DNA of 64,000 nucleotides from JBEISR01 sp044371425 (GTDB lineage Bacteria > Planctomycetota > Planctomycetia > Pirellulales > Pirellulaceae). The position numbers and the translations under genes were made by a program. This document shows positions 63,302 to 64,000 of this stretch, piece by piece. The DNA lies in the NCBI GenBank assembly GCA_044371425.1, contig JBILTR010000025.1, positions 13,436 through 77,435 on the forward strand, in the 5' to 3' direction. Position 1 is the stretch's first letter. Each line of letters begins with the position of its first letter. Below the pieces are notes generated by a model that searched no databases, was not told where the DNA came from, and saw only the letters and a program-made list of their open reading frames with translations.

Positions 63302-63826
63302 ATGCGATGCCCCTACTGCCAACGCGATAATGACAGCGTCCGCGACTCTCGCTCCGTCGACGATGGGAAGGCGATTCGTCGACGGCGTCAGTGCAATTTC
63401 TGCAAGCGGCGGTTTACGACTTTTGAGCGGGTGGAAGGATCGTTGCTGGTGGTGAAGAAGTCGGGGGAGCGGGAGCCATTCATTCGCGACAAAATCATTC
63501 GTGGCCTCGAGCGGGCTTGCTGGAAGCGTTCGATTTCGGCGACCAAGATCCAATTGATGGCGGAGATGGTCGAGCAAGCGATCATGGAGGAGAACGAACT
63601 GGAAGTGCCCAGCCGGTTGATTGGCGAGAAGGTGATGGAGCTGCTGGCGGTAGAAGACCAGGTGGCTTATGTTCGATTCGCAAGTGTCTATCAGTCATTT
63701 CAGAACGCCGATGATTTCGTCCGGGAGCTTCGTCCGATCTTGAAGAAGCCTGGGCGGAAACTGCCGGAGATGCCTCGTGGTAAACGAACGGACAAGAGTG
63801 CGCGCGAGGAGGTGGAAGAGGAGTAA
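63302..63826 (+). CDS. nrdR: Transcriptional repressor NrdR
   Basis: NrdR represses ribonucleotide reductase genes in response to ATP/dATP. The 174-residue protein has the N-terminal zinc ribbon (Cys3 and Cys6 in MRCPYC, Cys31 and Cys34 in RQCNFC) with VRDSRSVDDGKAIRRRRQ and RFTTFER, then an ATP-cone (REPFIRDKIIRGLERAC...VAYVRFASVYQSFQNADDF). A charged tail follows. The ATG at 63302 places MRCPYC at the conserved start; a longer reading from 63227 is rejected. Co-location with dnaE fits a DNA-replication theme. Confidence 0.95.
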   Translation: MRCPYCQRDNDSVRDSRSVDDGKAIRRRRQCNFCKRRFTTFERVEGSLLVVKKSGEREPFIRDKIIRGLERACWKRSISATKIQLMAEMVEQAIMEENELEVPSRLIGEKVMELLAVEDQVAYVRFASVYQSFQNADDFVRELRPILKKPGRKLPEMPRGKRTDKSAREEVEEE

Positions 63827-63875
63827 AAGACGGTTGCTGGCGAAACCGCAGCTCTTGGTAGCCATCAACTCTTGG

Positions 63876-64000
63876 ATAGGGGTAGGGAAGCCGCATTGGG
63901 ATGCGGCTCCCCTCCCTCCGAACCGGACTGGCGGATTTCCCGCATCCGGCTCTCCAGTCGATAGCTAAGCTTTTGGCTTCCTTTTCAAGGATTGGCTTTC
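63876..64000 (-). mobile_element. Probable group II intron 3' end (domains V-VI), cut by window edge
   Basis: On the minus strand a 33-base hairpin (63920-63952) reads GAGCCGGATG, GCGGGAAATC, then ending TCCGGTTC, the layout of group II intron domain V (outer stem GAGCCGGA/TCCGGTTC with an inner capped stem). It is followed by a domain VI-like hairpin (AGCCGCAT and ATGCGGCT, 63889-63908) and the sequence CTACCCCTAT, which could be the intron 3' end. The body, and any maturase gene, would lie beyond 64000. A short in-frame peptide end (SLKRKPKA, stop at about 63963) precedes domain V, as a maturase C-terminus would. Confidence 0.6.

Overview
This window looks like chromosomal DNA of a planctomycete, most likely a Pirellula/Rhodopirellula-type member of the Pirellulales. 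The basis is a giant secreted protein with the planctomycete-type C-terminal signature, a DUF1559 pilin-like protein (GFTLVELLVVIAIIG start, HPGG...CDG end) beside a small carboxypeptidase-regulatory-like lipoprotein, heavily decorated secreted proteins, and housekeeping genes scattered singly rather than in classical operons. Family assignments rest on reading motifs by eye; no database search was run.

Left third (1-24055): one enormous ORF, open at the left edge, runs to 19080. Its parallel beta-helix repeats are interrupted by a jelly-roll-like domain and two PA14-like domains. They are followed by PKD/Ig-like domains, a Gly/Asp-rich beta-solenoid, a metzincin-type protease domain, a PPC domain, more PKD-like domains, RTX-like repeats and a planctomycete-type C-terminus. 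Then come a beta-lactamase-fold hydrolase fused to a NamZ-type exo-N-acetylmuramidase, a small unknown protein, and a secreted beta-propeller/cytochrome c protein.

Middle (24056-43050): a membrane-bound spermidine-synthase-like protein, a PVLP-repeat secreted protein, tRNA-Gly(CCC), an M1 peptidase, an EboE-like TIM-barrel protein, pdxJ, dapA and a Tat-exported ankyrin protein. A minus-strand block follows: dnaK, hydroxyacyl-CoA dehydrogenase, mnmA, cysK and purN. A divergent pheA faces dnaK, and a possible sigma-54-type promoter lies upstream of dnaK.

Right third (43051-64000): a small receiver-like protein overlapping tail-to-tail with a DUF4105 lipoprotein, the lipoprotein/DUF1559 pair, a Cdd1-like helix-hairpin-helix protein, a YtrA-like GntR/ABC transporter operon of four genes, and a PQQ-type beta-propeller. 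These are followed by an unknown protein, a DinB-like protein, an FGE-like domain protein, an exported amidohydrolase, dnaE and nrdR. The right edge appears to hold the 3' end (domains V and VI) of a group II intron on the minus strand.

Dispersed between genes is a family of short hairpin-forming repeats, with at least six copies including two 79-bp copies bounded by inverted GGTAGCCACC ends. A 37-bp tandem repeat lies upstream of dnaE. No CRISPR array, IS transposase, rRNA or riboswitch was recognised.
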